A stretch of DNA of 64,000 bases, from positions 62,001 to 126,000 of the forward strand of contig JBCNNW010000001.1 of the NCBI GenBank assembly GCA_039594205.1. The letters are read 5' to 3'. Within the stretch, counting starts at the first letter, position 1; each line of letters starts with the position of its first letter. The notes beneath the pieces are model-generated. The model was not told where the DNA came from, made no database searches, and saw nothing but the letters and a program-made list of their open reading frames with translations. This stretch comes from Pseudescherichia sp039594205 (GTDB lineage Bacteria > Pseudomonadota > Gammaproteobacteria > Enterobacterales > Enterobacteriaceae). A program made the translations under genes and the position numbers. This document shows, piece by piece, positions 1-8,475 of the stretch.

Positions 1-1
1 G

Positions 2-436
2 ATATTACTGGTATTTGGCACTGCTTCTTTGCCTGGCATCTGGGTTGTCGGTCTGTTTGTTGACAGATATCTGCGTATGCTGACCCTGGTCAGTACGGCA
101 CTGTTCGCGCTTTCTGCCTTTGTGCTGGGCATCATGAGTGATATTCCGTCTGCTGTTTATATGGCCGTTGCCGTCTGGGGGTTATCTTTTGGTGGCGCTG
201 CAACACTATTCCAGACCGCCATTGCCAGAGCAGCTGGCAAGGCGGCTGATGTGGCGCAGTCAATGCTGGTCACAGCCTGGAATCTCGCCATTGCAGGTGG
301 TGGTATTACAGGAGGCGTACTGCTGGATTCAGTAGGGACTAGCGCTTTCTCACCGGCAATTATCATATTGCTGATATTAGCGATGATCGCTGTGTGGACT
401 GCGAAGCAGCATGGGTTTCCCGCGAAATCAGCGTAA
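2..436 (+). CDS. MFS transporter, C-terminal part (gene starts before window)
   Basis: The reading frame is open from the first bases, so only the last ~145 residues are present. They contain four hydrophobic segments, and a G-x-x-D-R-Y loop typical of the cytoplasmic loop after an MFS helix (residues GLFVDRYLR). The order and spacing fit the C-terminal half of a 12-helix major facilitator, possibly of the AraJ/sugar-efflux type, but the substrate cannot be told. The gene is convergent with the L-fucose operon, so it is probably not part of that transcript. It could still be a sugar carrier serving the pathway, which has no obvious fucose importer of its own. Confidence 0.8.
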   Translation: MLLVFGTASLPGIWVVGLFVDRYLRMLTLVSTALFALSAFVLGIMSDIPSAVYMAVAVWGLSFGGAATLFQTAIARAAGKAADVAQSMLVTAWNLAIAGGGITGGVLLDSVGTSAFSPAIIILLILAMIAVWTAKQHGFPAKSA

Positions 437-525
437 CATTCGATAAAGCCAGCTGACAGGACATTTGCGTCCCGCAAGGGAAGTGTCGTTTCTGCGTGGC
501 GTTGATAACGCACATCACCGTGTCT

Positions 526-547
526 AAAACGCCCCCTCAGGGGGGCG
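526..547 (-). terminator. Rho-independent terminator of the fucose operon
   Basis: An inverted repeat (CGCCCCC-TCA/TGA-GGGGGCG) at 530-547 lies just past the fucosidase stop codon. On the minus strand it is followed by a short T run (526-529). It sits between two convergent genes and most likely ends the long minus-strand operon. Confidence 0.75.
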
Positions 548-556
548 TACTCTTCA

Positions 557-1915
557 TCAGGCGATACAGAACGTACAGGCATACTCCAGACCGAGCGAGA
601 AGTCCCAGGGCGTTGGCTTGATGCACAGATACTCACCCTCGATAGAGAAGGGGACTGCGACGGTTTTACCCCGGCATAACAGCGTGCACTGCTGAGGCAG
701 TTTACCCTGCCACCTTAGCTTAATCTCAGCGGTGGGCCACACGCGGGTAATGACGTAGTCTTTACTTCCTACGCTAGTCAATGACACCTTGTCATCATCA
801 CAAACCAGTCGGGTACACATTTCACTGCCGTAAATTGCCTCGCCGTTAATCGCCATCCAGCGGCCAATATCCAGCAGGCGCTCTTGCTGTAAGGTGGGAA
901 TACGACCATCGGCGGTGGGGCCAACGTTAAGCAGGAAATTACCGCCTCTGGAGACAATGCCAATTAGCTGCTCGATCAGCTCCTGCGAAGTGCAGTAGTC
1001 CGCTAACTGCTCGGCACGGTTGAAGCCGTAGGATTTACCAATGCCGCGGCTCTCTTCCCATGGGTGGTGTTTACCAAAGCCCTCTTTATCGTTGTATTCG
1101 GTGCTGTAGTAATCACCGTGGTTACCCGGCATGTTTTTGCAGAAGCGATCGTTAACCACGACCTCATCCTTATTGCTGGCCTCATTATAGAGCCAGGCAA
1201 GCAGCTCTTTGGTCTGGCTGAACTCCTCGCTCAGGTCCCACTCACCGCCGTCAGAGAAGATCAGCGAAGGCTGATAGTTTTGCACCAGCTCTTTTAGCTG
1301 CGGGATGAGAATTTCATCCGGATAGTCCTGTTCAGGAATGCCGAATTTCTCGCGGTCGCGCTGCGGCACAAAATAGCCGCTTTCGGCACGATGCGTCCAG
1401 TTGGTTTCCCAGTCGATGATTGAGTAGTAGATCCCCATCTTCAGGCCGCTGTCGCGTACTGCATGGCTGATATCACCCAGCAAATCGCGTTTTGGACCTA
1501 TATCGCCACTGTTCCAGTTCTGTTTGTGCTTATTTTTAGTCGGCCACAGGCAGAACCCGTCATGATGCTTGGTGGTCAGCACGACATATTTCGCACCCGA
1601 GGCTTTGAATAGCTCGGCCCACGCTTGCGGCTGGAACAGCTCGGCTTTGAACTGCGGAGCGAAGTCGCGGTAGAGGAAATCTTTGCCGTAATGTTTGTCG
1701 TGAAAACCGGCATCGTTGTTGCGATAGTCGCCATACACGCTGGCGTAATACCACTCGGCGTAAGAGCCAAACAGCGTGTTATCCACTGTGCGCCACGCCG
1801 GAACGGAAAACACCCCCCAGTGAATGAAAATGCCAAACTTTGCGTCGTTGAACCAGCCCGGCATTTCACGGCTGTCCAGGCTTGCCCACTCAGGTTGATA
1901 GGTTTTAGTGCTCAT
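557..1915 (-). CDS. Alpha-L-fucosidase (GH29 family)
   Basis: The 452-residue protein has the GH29 pattern: an N-terminal (beta/alpha)8 catalytic barrel with KFGIFIHWGV near residue 27, TTKHHDGFCLW near 115 and the nucleophile region SDGGEWDLSEE, followed by a small C-terminal beta domain. It removes terminal alpha-linked L-fucose from glycans. No signal peptide is visible, so it probably acts in the cytoplasm on small imported oligosaccharides. It is the last gene of the fucose operon and overlaps the end of the antiporter gene by 11 bases. The sugar it releases feeds the oxidative pathway encoded upstream. The family call is secure; linkage preference is unknown. Confidence 0.9.
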   Translation of the reverse strand: MSTKTYQPEWASLDSREMPGWFNDAKFGIFIHWGVFSVPAWRTVDNTLFGSYAEWYYASVYGDYRNNDAGFHDKHYGKDFLYRDFAPQFKAELFQPQAWAELFKASGAKYVVLTTKHHDGFCLWPTKNKHKQNWNSGDIGPKRDLLGDISHAVRDSGLKMGIYYSIIDWETNWTHRAESGYFVPQRDREKFGIPEQDYPDEILIPQLKELVQNYQPSLIFSDGGEWDLSEEFSQTKELLAWLYNEASNKDEVVVNDRFCKNMPGNHGDYYSTEYNDKEGFGKHHPWEESRGIGKSYGFNRAEQLADYCTSQELIEQLIGIVSRGGNFLLNVGPTADGRIPTLQQERLLDIGRWMAINGEAIYGSEMCTRLVCDDDKVSLTSVGSKDYVITRVWPTAEIKLRWQGKLPQQCTLLCRGKTVAVPFSIEGEYLCIKPTPWDFSLGLEYACTFCIA

Positions 1916-3365
1916 TAATCAGTTCCTTATTTTCTGCTGGGGTATCGGTTTTCGCGATGCAGATGCCGGTAACGGCATAGAATCCGGCAATGATCAGACC
2001 GGCGTAACACTGCACGGCCCACAGGGCATAGTCCAGGGTCGGCACGTTGAGGGTGGCTGCCATAAATACGCCCGCCGCCGTCCACGGGATCAGCGGTTCG
2101 ATTACCGTCGCCGCATCTTCCACCGTGCGCGAGATGTTTTTGCGGTGCAGTCCATTATTCTCAAACGCCTTACGAAACAGCTCGGACGGCAGCAAACAGG
2201 CAATGTTGTTATTACCGGTGGCAGCAATCAGCGCCACGCAGGCGGCAATGGTGGAGAAGATCAGCCCAGCGGCGGTTTTTACGATGCGGGTGAAATAGTT
2301 AATAATGATATCCAGCGCGCGGGTTAATGACAGCGGCCCGGCAAAGGAGAACGCGCACAGGATCACCAGAATTAACGGCATCATTGAGGCCACGCCCCCG
2401 CGCTCTAATAAATTGCGGATGGTCTCCGGCACGCTATCGGGGCTATCGGTAAGGGTGCTGACGCTAAACCCTGATACCCAGATATTCAGATTTTCAATAA
2501 TAGTGATGCCCTGGGTAAAATATGAGATAGCGATGGAGATCGCCGTGGCAAACAGCAGGACTGGGATCACCGGTTTTTTCATTAATGCGCCAACCAAGAC
2601 GATAAAGATCGGCACCGCAAGGATCCAGTGCGTATGGTAAAGCTGATTAATTTGATTCACGGTCTGTTGGGCAGAGTCAATAGTGCCCGCACCGGCATCG
2701 GTATTAAAGCCAATCACCAGATACACCAATGCCGAAATAATATAGGCCGGGATGGTGGTCTTGCATAAGTGTTTAATATGCTCATAGAGGTCTAGATTAT
2801 TGACGATGGCGGCAAAATTTGATGAGCCGCTTAACGGCGAAATTTTGTCACCGAAATAGGCGCCGCCGACAATCGCCCCGGCTACAGCGGCAAGATTGGC
2901 ATCCAGCCCGTGCGCCACGCCCATCAGCGCTACGCCAATGGTGCCCGCAGAACCCCATGAGGTCCCGGTGCAGGTGGCGACAATGCTGGTGACGATAAAG
3001 GCAATCACCACGATAAACTGTGGATTGATGATCTTCAGTCCCAGGGTAATAAGGTAAGGGATCGTGCCTGAACTCATCCAGACACCAATTAACCCCCCAA
3101 CGCACATCACAATCATTAATGACGGCAGCGCCTGGGCAAACTTCTGCACAATTTCGTCGATGATATTCTGGAAACTATGACCCAACCACATTGCGACAAA
3201 GGAGATAATGACAGCGGTGATACAGAGCAGCGCTTCCAGCTTGATATCCAGCAGGGTATAGCCAAAAATAATAAACGCCAGTGCCAGCCCTAGTAAAAGA
3301 AAAGAGGTTGCCAGCCCGAGCTGTTTAAACGCTGGAGGTTGTATCGGTTCTGATGTTGCAGACAT
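1905..3365 (-). CDS. NhaC-family Na+/H+ (or Na+-lactate) antiporter
   Basis: This 486-residue integral membrane protein has about 11-12 hydrophobic segments and NhaC-family signatures such as GTSWGSAGTIGVALMG and the GDKISPLSGSSN loop. NhaC proteins exchange Na+ for protons, and the family includes the Bacillus malate/lactate-Na+ antiporter MleN. Here the gene lies inside an L-fucose degradation operon whose predicted end products are pyruvate and lactate. A role in exporting lactate or importing an acid sugar is therefore as plausible as simple Na+ export; this is inference. The gene overlaps the downstream fucosidase start by 11 bases, which suggests translational coupling. Confidence 0.85.
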   Translation of the reverse strand: MSATSEPIQPPAFKQLGLATSFLLLGLALAFIIFGYTLLDIKLEALLCITAVIISFVAMWLGHSFQNIIDEIVQKFAQALPSLMIVMCVGGLIGVWMSSGTIPYLITLGLKIINPQFIVVIAFIVTSIVATCTGTSWGSAGTIGVALMGVAHGLDANLAAVAGAIVGGAYFGDKISPLSGSSNFAAIVNNLDLYEHIKHLCKTTIPAYIISALVYLVIGFNTDAGAGTIDSAQQTVNQINQLYHTHWILAVPIFIVLVGALMKKPVIPVLLFATAISIAISYFTQGITIIENLNIWVSGFSVSTLTDSPDSVPETIRNLLERGGVASMMPLILVILCAFSFAGPLSLTRALDIIINYFTRIVKTAAGLIFSTIAACVALIAATGNNNIACLLPSELFRKAFENNGLHRKNISRTVEDAATVIEPLIPWTAAGVFMAATLNVPTLDYALWAVQCYAGLIIAGFYAVTGICIAKTDTPAENKELINEH

Positions 3366-3435
3366 AGAGATCCTCGCTTTATTTTAAACGTTGTTATAGA
3401 TGACTTATGAATATGCGAATCAGGGGCTATCGCGA

Positions 3436-3786
3436 TTATTGTTGTTGCAAGGAAAATATGCGCTCCAGCGCAACCCATTTTTCTCCTTCAGGTGTCCATG
3501 GGGTAGGGAGCTGGTATTGCCACATCAGGGCTTCCCAACGTTGAATGGTGGTATTGTTGAGCGATGCCTGAGCGAAAGCCGCGGCATCAAACTGCTCGCT
3601 GACCTCCATCACCATGAATAACCGCGTCCCGAGGCGATAGATCTCCATATTCAGGATACCGTGCTGGCGAAGATGTACGACGACCTCGGGCCAGATCTTC
3701 TCGTGCAGCCGCTGGTACTCCGCGATCTTCTCTTCCGAGTCCACCAGGTCCAGTGCCAGGTAGTGATACCGCGACGTGACGTTCAT
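3436..3786 (-). CDS. L-rhamnose/L-fucose mutarotase (RhaM/YiiL family)
   Basis: The protein has 116 residues and a ferredoxin-like fold of the RhaM family. Visible marks are a central RLHEKIWPEV helix and the HGILNMEIYRLGTRLFMVMEV strands, with His and Tyr residues placed as in known mutarotases. It interconverts the alpha and beta anomers of a 6-deoxyhexose so that the dehydrogenase receives the right form. The start codon overlaps the stop of the upstream SDR gene (ATGA), so the two are translationally coupled. Family members act on rhamnose or fucose; the neighbouring fucosidase and fuconate dehydratase favour L-fucose. Confidence 0.85.
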   Translation of the reverse strand: MNVTSRYHYLALDLVDSEEKIAEYQRLHEKIWPEVVVHLRQHGILNMEIYRLGTRLFMVMEVSEQFDAAAFAQASLNNTTIQRWEALMWQYQLPTPWTPEGEKWVALERIFSLQQQ

Positions 3787-4559
3787 GACAATCTCCGGTC
3801 AAGGTGAAGATAGCCGCCATCGACGTTGAGCCACTCGCCGGTGGTATGTGAGGCGCGGCTGGAGAGTAAAAACACAGTGGTATTGGCGATCTCCTGTGGC
3901 GTGGTCATTCGCTGACCGAGGGGAATACGTTGGGTGATATTCGCCAGTTCCGCCTGCGGATCGGCAGTGCTGCCGATCCAGCGCTCATACTGGGGCGTCA
4001 TCACTTCCGCCGGTACTACCGCATTAACGCGCACTCCGCTGTGGCGGAAAGAGACTGCCCATTCGCGGGTCAGCGCCAGAATGGCACCTTTGGAGGCGCA
4101 GTAACCGCTGGTGCCGCCCTGGCCGCTTAACGCGGTTTTCGAGGCGATGTTAACAATCGCGCCCTGGCTCTGTTCCAGCGCCTGCTGGCAAAAGTGCGCC
4201 ATCAGGTAGTAGTGGATCAGATTCTTCTCCAGCGAGGCGACAAAGGCGGCACGGCCTGCCTCCAGCCCAACGCCATCGTTTACGCCTGCGTTGTTCACTA
4301 AGCCATTAATGCGACCGAAGCGCTGCAATACGTGCGTGACCGCATGGGCGCAGCCAGGCTCGTCGCACAGATCGGCGATAACGACCTCGGCCCGGGGTTG
4401 CAGCTGACGCAGCTGGGCCAGCCACTGTTCTTCCGGCTGCATATTGGTGACAATCACCGGGATAGCCGCTTCTTCAGCCAACAGATGAGAAATGGCAGCA
4501 CCGATCCCTGAGCCTCCGCCCGTGACGATCACCACCTTATTTTGCAACAATAGATCCAT
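3783..4559 (-). CDS. SDR-family dehydrogenase, probable L-fucose dehydrogenase
   Basis: This is a classical short-chain dehydrogenase of 258 residues with the TGGGSGIG cofactor motif at the N-terminus, the NNAG motif, a catalytic Ser (VNIASK) and YCASK. It is predicted to oxidise L-fucose to L-fucono-lactone with NAD(P)+, the first committed step of the pathway. The start at 4559 is chosen because an AGGAGAG ribosome site precedes it; an upstream in-frame Met would lengthen the protein by seven non-conserved residues. It overlaps the fuconolactonase gene by 23 bases. The substrate is inferred from context, as SDR sequence alone does not fix it. Confidence 0.8.
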   Translation of the reverse strand: MDLLLQNKVVIVTGGGSGIGAAISHLLAEEAAIPVIVTNMQPEEQWLAQLRQLQPRAEVVIADLCDEPGCAHAVTHVLQRFGRINGLVNNAGVNDGVGLEAGRAAFVASLEKNLIHYYLMAHFCQQALEQSQGAIVNIASKTALSGQGGTSGYCASKGAILALTREWAVSFRHSGVRVNAVVPAEVMTPQYERWIGSTADPQAELANITQRIPLGQRMTTPQEIANTTVFLLSSRASHTTGEWLNVDGGYLHLDRRLS

Positions 4560-5394
4560 TCTGCTCTCCTGAAAGGCCATAAACCCGGCCTGCGGTATTT
4601 CCCCGGATGTTGTCCTGTTCCGCCGGTGTCAGGCTACCGATTACCTCTTCAACCAGCTGGACGACCTCGTCATAGCCGGCTGCCAATAAGCAAACCGGCC
4701 AGTCGGAACCAAACATCACGCGTTGAGAGCCAAAAAGCGCAATCGCCTCTTCAATGAAGGGCCTTAGCTGCTCTGCACGCCAGGGAGTGTTAAGCACCTC
4801 TGTTACCAGTCCGGATAATTTGCATACCACGTGAGGCATTGCGGCCAGGCCAGCCACCTGTTCACCCCAAAACGTTGCCCCTGCGGCAATATCCGGTTTA
4901 CCCAGATGGTCCAGCACCAGCCAGTGGTTGTCATGTTGTGCAGCAAATCGCGTGGTCTGCGAAAGGTGCCGCCATGTCACCAGCATCTCCCAGACATAGC
5001 GTTGCTTCTGTAGCTGATTGATACCGCTGGCAGTGACGGTGTCACTTAGCCACGCTGCCGGATCGCGTTCATCCTGCACCTGATGACGAAAGCCCCGCAG
5101 CAGCGGATGCTGTAGCCTCTCCAGCTGCGCAGCCAGATCGCTCTGGCGGAGGTCAACCCAGCCGATCACCCCCAGAGTGGCGGGCGAAGCGTCGGCCCAG
5201 CGCAGCAGCTGTGCAGTTTCAGCGCGACATTGCCGCGCCTGCACCACAATCGAGCCGGTAAACTGGTGGCTGTCCAGCAGCGGTGCAAGATCGCGAGGCA
5301 GGTAATCGCGTTGCAGGACCTTCATCGCCGCCGTGATCCACGGATAGTCGGCGGCCTGGTAGTGCCAAAAATGTTGGTGAGCATCAATGCGCAC
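4537..5394 (-). CDS. L-fuconolactonase (amidohydrolase family)
   Basis: The 285-residue TIM-barrel amidohydrolase begins with the metal motif RIDAHQHFWH and ends with MFGSDWPVC, whose Asp is the catalytic residue in the family. COG3618 members open the lactone ring of L-fucono-1,5-lactone or L-rhamnonolactone. A GTG start at 5394 is chosen because the conserved sequence begins directly after it. That start lies 11 bases inside the end of the upstream fuconate dehydratase gene, as expected for coupled translation. It catalyses the second step of the pathway, giving L-fuconate. Confidence 0.87.
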   Translation of the reverse strand: MRIDAHQHFWHYQAADYPWITAAMKVLQRDYLPRDLAPLLDSHQFTGSIVVQARQCRAETAQLLRWADASPATLGVIGWVDLRQSDLAAQLERLQHPLLRGFRHQVQDERDPAAWLSDTVTASGINQLQKQRYVWEMLVTWRHLSQTTRFAAQHDNHWLVLDHLGKPDIAAGATFWGEQVAGLAAMPHVVCKLSGLVTEVLNTPWRAEQLRPFIEEAIALFGSQRVMFGSDWPVCLLAAGYDEVVQLVEEVIGSLTPAEQDNIRGNTAGRVYGLSGEQNGSIVAK

Positions 5395-6682
5395 GTGAGC
5401 TTTCCTGTGCCGGGTAGCGATACGTTTCCAACGATGACGGATGCATCTCAATCGAGAAGCCCGGCGCGGTTGGCGGCATATAAGCGGCACCCCTGATCTC
5501 GCAGGGGTGCAGGAAGTGCTCGTGCAGATGATCGACAAACTCAATGACCCGGCCTTCATGGGTGCCAGCGATGGCGACAAAATCGATCATCGACAGATGC
5601 TGCACGTATTCACATAAACCTACGCCACCCGCATGTGGACACACCGGCAGCTGATACTTGGCGGCCATCAGCATTACTGCCAGCACTTCATTCACACCGC
5701 CAAGGCGACAGGCATCAATCTGCACCACATCAATGGCTTCACGCATTATCAGCTGCTTGAAGATAATGCGGTTCTGACACATTTCGCCAGTCGCCACCTT
5801 TACTGGCGCAACGGCGGCGCGGATTTTGCGGTGTCCTTCGATATCGTCCGGGCTAGTAGGCTCTTCAATAAACCACGGTTTTGCAAAGGCCAGCTGCTGC
5901 ACCCAATCCACTGCCTCATTAACTTCCCATACCTGATTAGCATCGATCATCAGCTGGCGGTCTGACCCCAGCACCTCGCGAGCGATACGCACCCGGCGCT
6001 TATCGTCTGCAAGATCGCGGCCAACTTTCAGTTTTATATGGGAAAAGCCAGCATCGACCGCTTCCTGGCACAGGCGACGTAGTTTGTCATCGTCATACCC
6101 CAGCCAGCCGGCAGAGGTGGTATAGCAGGGATAACCCTCCTGCTCGAGCTGACGAATACGCTCGGCCTTGCCCGCAGCCTGAGCGCTGAGGAGCGCCAGC
6201 GCTTCCTCGGGCGTAATGCAATCCGTGAGGTAACGGAAATCGATGCAGCGCACCAGCGCCTGCGGCGACATATCGGCCACCAGCCGCCAAAGCGGTTTCT
6301 CTTCTGATTTGGCCCAGAGATCCCACACCGCATTGACAACAGCACCGGTAGCTAAATGGATGGCGCCTTTATCCGGACCAATCCAGCGTAGCTGGCTGTC
6401 GCCGGTAATATCACGCCAGAACTGCCCCATGTCTGCGGTAATGTCATCCAGCTGCCGCCCGACAATTAAATGCGCCATGGCACGGATCGCGGCGCAGCAG
6501 ATCTCATTGCCGCGACCAATGGTGAAGGTCAGCCCGTGCCCCTGCAGCGCAGGGTTATCGGTTTCAATAATCACATAAGCGGCAGAGTAATCTGGATCTG
6601 GATTCATCGCGTCCGAACCATCCAGATGTTGCGAAGTGGGGAAGCGAATATCCTCCACGCGTAAAGCGGTTAGCCGGGTCAT
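5384..6682 (-). CDS. fucD: L-fuconate dehydratase (enolase superfamily)
   Basis: The protein has 432 residues and shows the mandelate-racemase subgroup of the enolase superfamily: a KLKVG catalytic lysine motif, then DANQVW, EEPTSPDD and ATGEM metal ligands, and CPHAGGVGLCEY carrying the catalytic His. The N-terminal capping domain (DIRFPTSQHLDGSDAMNPDPDYSAA) matches the fuconate dehydratase/ENOSF1 type rather than rhamnonate dehydratase. It removes water from L-fuconate to form 2-keto-3-deoxy-L-fuconate. Its ATG overlaps the stop codon of the upstream hydrolase gene (TAATG). This gene is the strongest evidence that the operon handles fucose. Confidence 0.92.
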   Translation of the reverse strand: MTRLTALRVEDIRFPTSQHLDGSDAMNPDPDYSAAYVIIETDNPALQGHGLTFTIGRGNEICCAAIRAMAHLIVGRQLDDITADMGQFWRDITGDSQLRWIGPDKGAIHLATGAVVNAVWDLWAKSEEKPLWRLVADMSPQALVRCIDFRYLTDCITPEEALALLSAQAAGKAERIRQLEQEGYPCYTTSAGWLGYDDDKLRRLCQEAVDAGFSHIKLKVGRDLADDKRRVRIAREVLGSDRQLMIDANQVWEVNEAVDWVQQLAFAKPWFIEEPTSPDDIEGHRKIRAAVAPVKVATGEMCQNRIIFKQLIMREAIDVVQIDACRLGGVNEVLAVMLMAAKYQLPVCPHAGGVGLCEYVQHLSMIDFVAIAGTHEGRVIEFVDHLHEHFLHPCEIRGAAYMPPTAPGFSIEMHPSSLETYRYPAQESSRAH

Positions 6683-7527
6683 TATTTGCTCTCCTGCGTA
6701 ACCTGGCGCTGCTCGCCCAGCCCGGCGATACCGAGAGTGATGGTTTGTCCGGGGCGCAGATAGACCGGTGGTTTTTGTCCCATGCCGACGCCTGGTGGCG
6801 TGCCGGTGGAGATAACATCCCCCGGTTGCAGGCTCATAAAGCGGCTGAGATAGCTAATGATGTGCGCCACGCTGAAAATCATGGTGCGGGTGTTACCATT
6901 TTGATAGCGCTTGCCGTCCACCTCCAGCCACAGATCCAGCTGCTGCGGATCGGCGATCTCATCAGCCGTCACCAGCCACGGGCCAATCGGTCCAAAGGTG
7001 TCGCAGCCTTTGCCCTTGTCCCAGGTGCCGCCGCGCTCAATCTGGTACTCACGCTCGGAGACGTCATTGACTACGCAGTACCCGGCGACGTGAGAGAGGG
7101 CTTCCTCTTCACTGATATAGCTGCCGCCTTTGCCAATGACCACGCCCAGCTCGACTTCCCAGTCGGTTTTCACCGAACCTCGCGGGATTTTTACTGCATC
7201 ATTCGGGCCTACCACTGCGCTGGTCCACTTGCTAAACACCACGGGTTCTTTCGGGATCTCAGCCCCGGTTTCGGCAGCGTGATCGGCATAGTTCAGGCCG
7301 ATGCAGATAAATTTGCCAATGCGACCGACGCACGCGCCAATGCGCGGCTGGCCGTCAACTTCAGGCAGCTGGTGCAGCGGCAGACGGCGCAATTTTTCCA
7401 GCGAGGAGGGCAGCAACGCATCGCCCGCAATATCGTCAATATGCTGCGACAGGTCGCGTAAAACGCCCTGTTCGTCAATTACTGCCGGACGCTCTTTTCC
7501 TGCCTCGCCAATACGTACTAGTTTCAT
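6682..7527 (-). CDS. Fumarylacetoacetate hydrolase-family 2,4-diketo-3-deoxy-L-fuconate hydrolase
   Basis: This 281-residue protein has the FAH C-terminal fold, with metal ligands in DWEVELGVVIG and VNDVSEREYQ. It also has the NYADHAAETG loop of the subgroup that cleaves 2,4-diketo-3-deoxy sugar acids. In the Xanthomonas-type and human gut-type fucose routes such an enzyme splits 2,4-diketo-3-deoxy-L-fuconate into pyruvate and L-lactate. The start at 7527 follows an AGGGAG ribosome site; a longer in-frame start lacks one. It lies 14 bases after the dehydrogenase gene and overlaps fucD by one base. The reaction is assigned from family plus context. Confidence 0.87.
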   Translation of the reverse strand: MKLVRIGEAGKERPAVIDEQGVLRDLSQHIDDIAGDALLPSSLEKLRRLPLHQLPEVDGQPRIGACVGRIGKFICIGLNYADHAAETGAEIPKEPVVFSKWTSAVVGPNDAVKIPRGSVKTDWEVELGVVIGKGGSYISEEEALSHVAGYCVVNDVSEREYQIERGGTWDKGKGCDTFGPIGPWLVTADEIADPQQLDLWLEVDGKRYQNGNTRTMIFSVAHIISYLSRFMSLQPGDVISTGTPPGVGMGQKPPVYLRPGQTITLGIAGLGEQRQVTQESK

Positions 7528-7541
7528 ACTCAACTCCCTGG

Positions 7542-8282
7542 TTAGTTGCTCCAACCGCCATCAATGATTTGGATTGTTCCGGTGGTATATGCGCTGGCGT
7601 CCGAAGCCAGATAGGCCGCCAGATAAGCAATCTCTTCTGCTGAGCCGATGCGGCCAATCGGCTGCCGCGCCACAAAGGCATCATAAACTTCGCTTTCAGG
7701 CCGGCCTTCGGTCTGCGCCTGGGTGGCGATACGCTGGCGTAGCGACGGCGAATCGACCGTGCCGGGGCAGATTGCATTGCAGCGAATGCCGTCACCGATG
7801 TAATCCGCTGCAACTGAACGCGTCAGGCCGATCACCGCTGCTTTAGTAGCGCTGTAGGCAAAGCGATTCGGCACGCCTTTGATACTGGAAGCGACGGATG
7901 ACATATTGATAATCGAGCCTTTTTTCTGCGCCAGCATGGCGGGCAGAAAGGCCTGGATCATATGGAACATGGCGGTGACGTTGAGATTGAGCGCGGCTTG
8001 CCAATCCTGCTCGCTACACTGCAGCAGACTGCCGCTATGCACTACGCCTGCACAGTTAAACAACACGTCAAGGGTGCCGATCTCCTGAGCGGCGGCATGG
8101 ATGGCTTGCCGATCGGTCACATCCAGCGTCCAGGCGGTGACGCCAGGGATACCCTGCAAGCTGTTAATGTTGATATCACTGGCAATGACCTCAGCACCTT
8201 GTTCTGCAAAGTAGCGTGCGGTAGCCAGGCCTATGCCCTGACCCGCAGCGGTGATCAACACACGTTTCCCATCTAAATTCAT
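7542..8282 (-). CDS. SDR-family 2-keto-3-deoxy-L-fuconate dehydrogenase
   Basis: The short-chain dehydrogenase has 246 residues with a TAAGQGIGLAT cofactor loop, an FNCAG motif, catalytic Ser in INMSSVASS and YSATKAAV. It belongs to the group related to DHRS6/BDH2 and to LinX-like 2-keto-3-deoxy-L-fuconate dehydrogenases. It is predicted to oxidise C4 of the keto-deoxy acid so that the next enzyme can cleave the diketo product. It is the first gene of the eight-gene operon, reading away from the divergent GntR gene, and its promoter must lie in 8283-8475. Confidence 0.87.
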   Translation of the reverse strand: MNLDGKRVLITAAGQGIGLATARYFAEQGAEVIASDININSLQGIPGVTAWTLDVTDRQAIHAAAQEIGTLDVLFNCAGVVHSGSLLQCSEQDWQAALNLNVTAMFHMIQAFLPAMLAQKKGSIINMSSVASSIKGVPNRFAYSATKAAVIGLTRSVAADYIGDGIRCNAICPGTVDSPSLRQRIATQAQTEGRPESEVYDAFVARQPIGRIGSAEEIAYLAAYLASDASAYTTGTIQIIDGGWSN

Positions 8283-8307
8283 TGCAACTCCTTTGGTATA
8301 AGGGTCT

Positions 8308-8322
8308 AATGGTCAGGCCATT
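8308..8322. promoter_or_regulatory. Candidate GntR operator before the fucose operon
   Basis: The sequence AATGG-TCAGG-CCATT is a 5+5 bp inverted repeat 26 bases upstream of the operon's first start codon. Its core TGGTCAGGCCA fits the FadR/FCD-type consensus TNGTNNNACNA at all but one fixed position. The regulator encoded divergently (8476-9222) is of that class. A TGTGA half-site lies just beside it (8329-8333), which could belong to a weak CRP site. Confidence 0.45.
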
Positions 8323-8475
8323 GAGGGTGTGATTTATCTTCAATTTATGGCGTAATTACACTCAGAACGTTAACCGTGAAGGCATACTTTTATTGACATT
8401 TATGTAACATTGACAAGTGGCAAAGCTATTTTTTGTGCAATTGGTCACTGAATAATTATTACGGGTAGATGCGCT

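Noticed and set aside
6745..7461. A 238-codon frame opposite the FAH-family gene
   Set aside because: The minus-strand gene has full family motifs and operon context; the opposite frame shows no recognisable domain.
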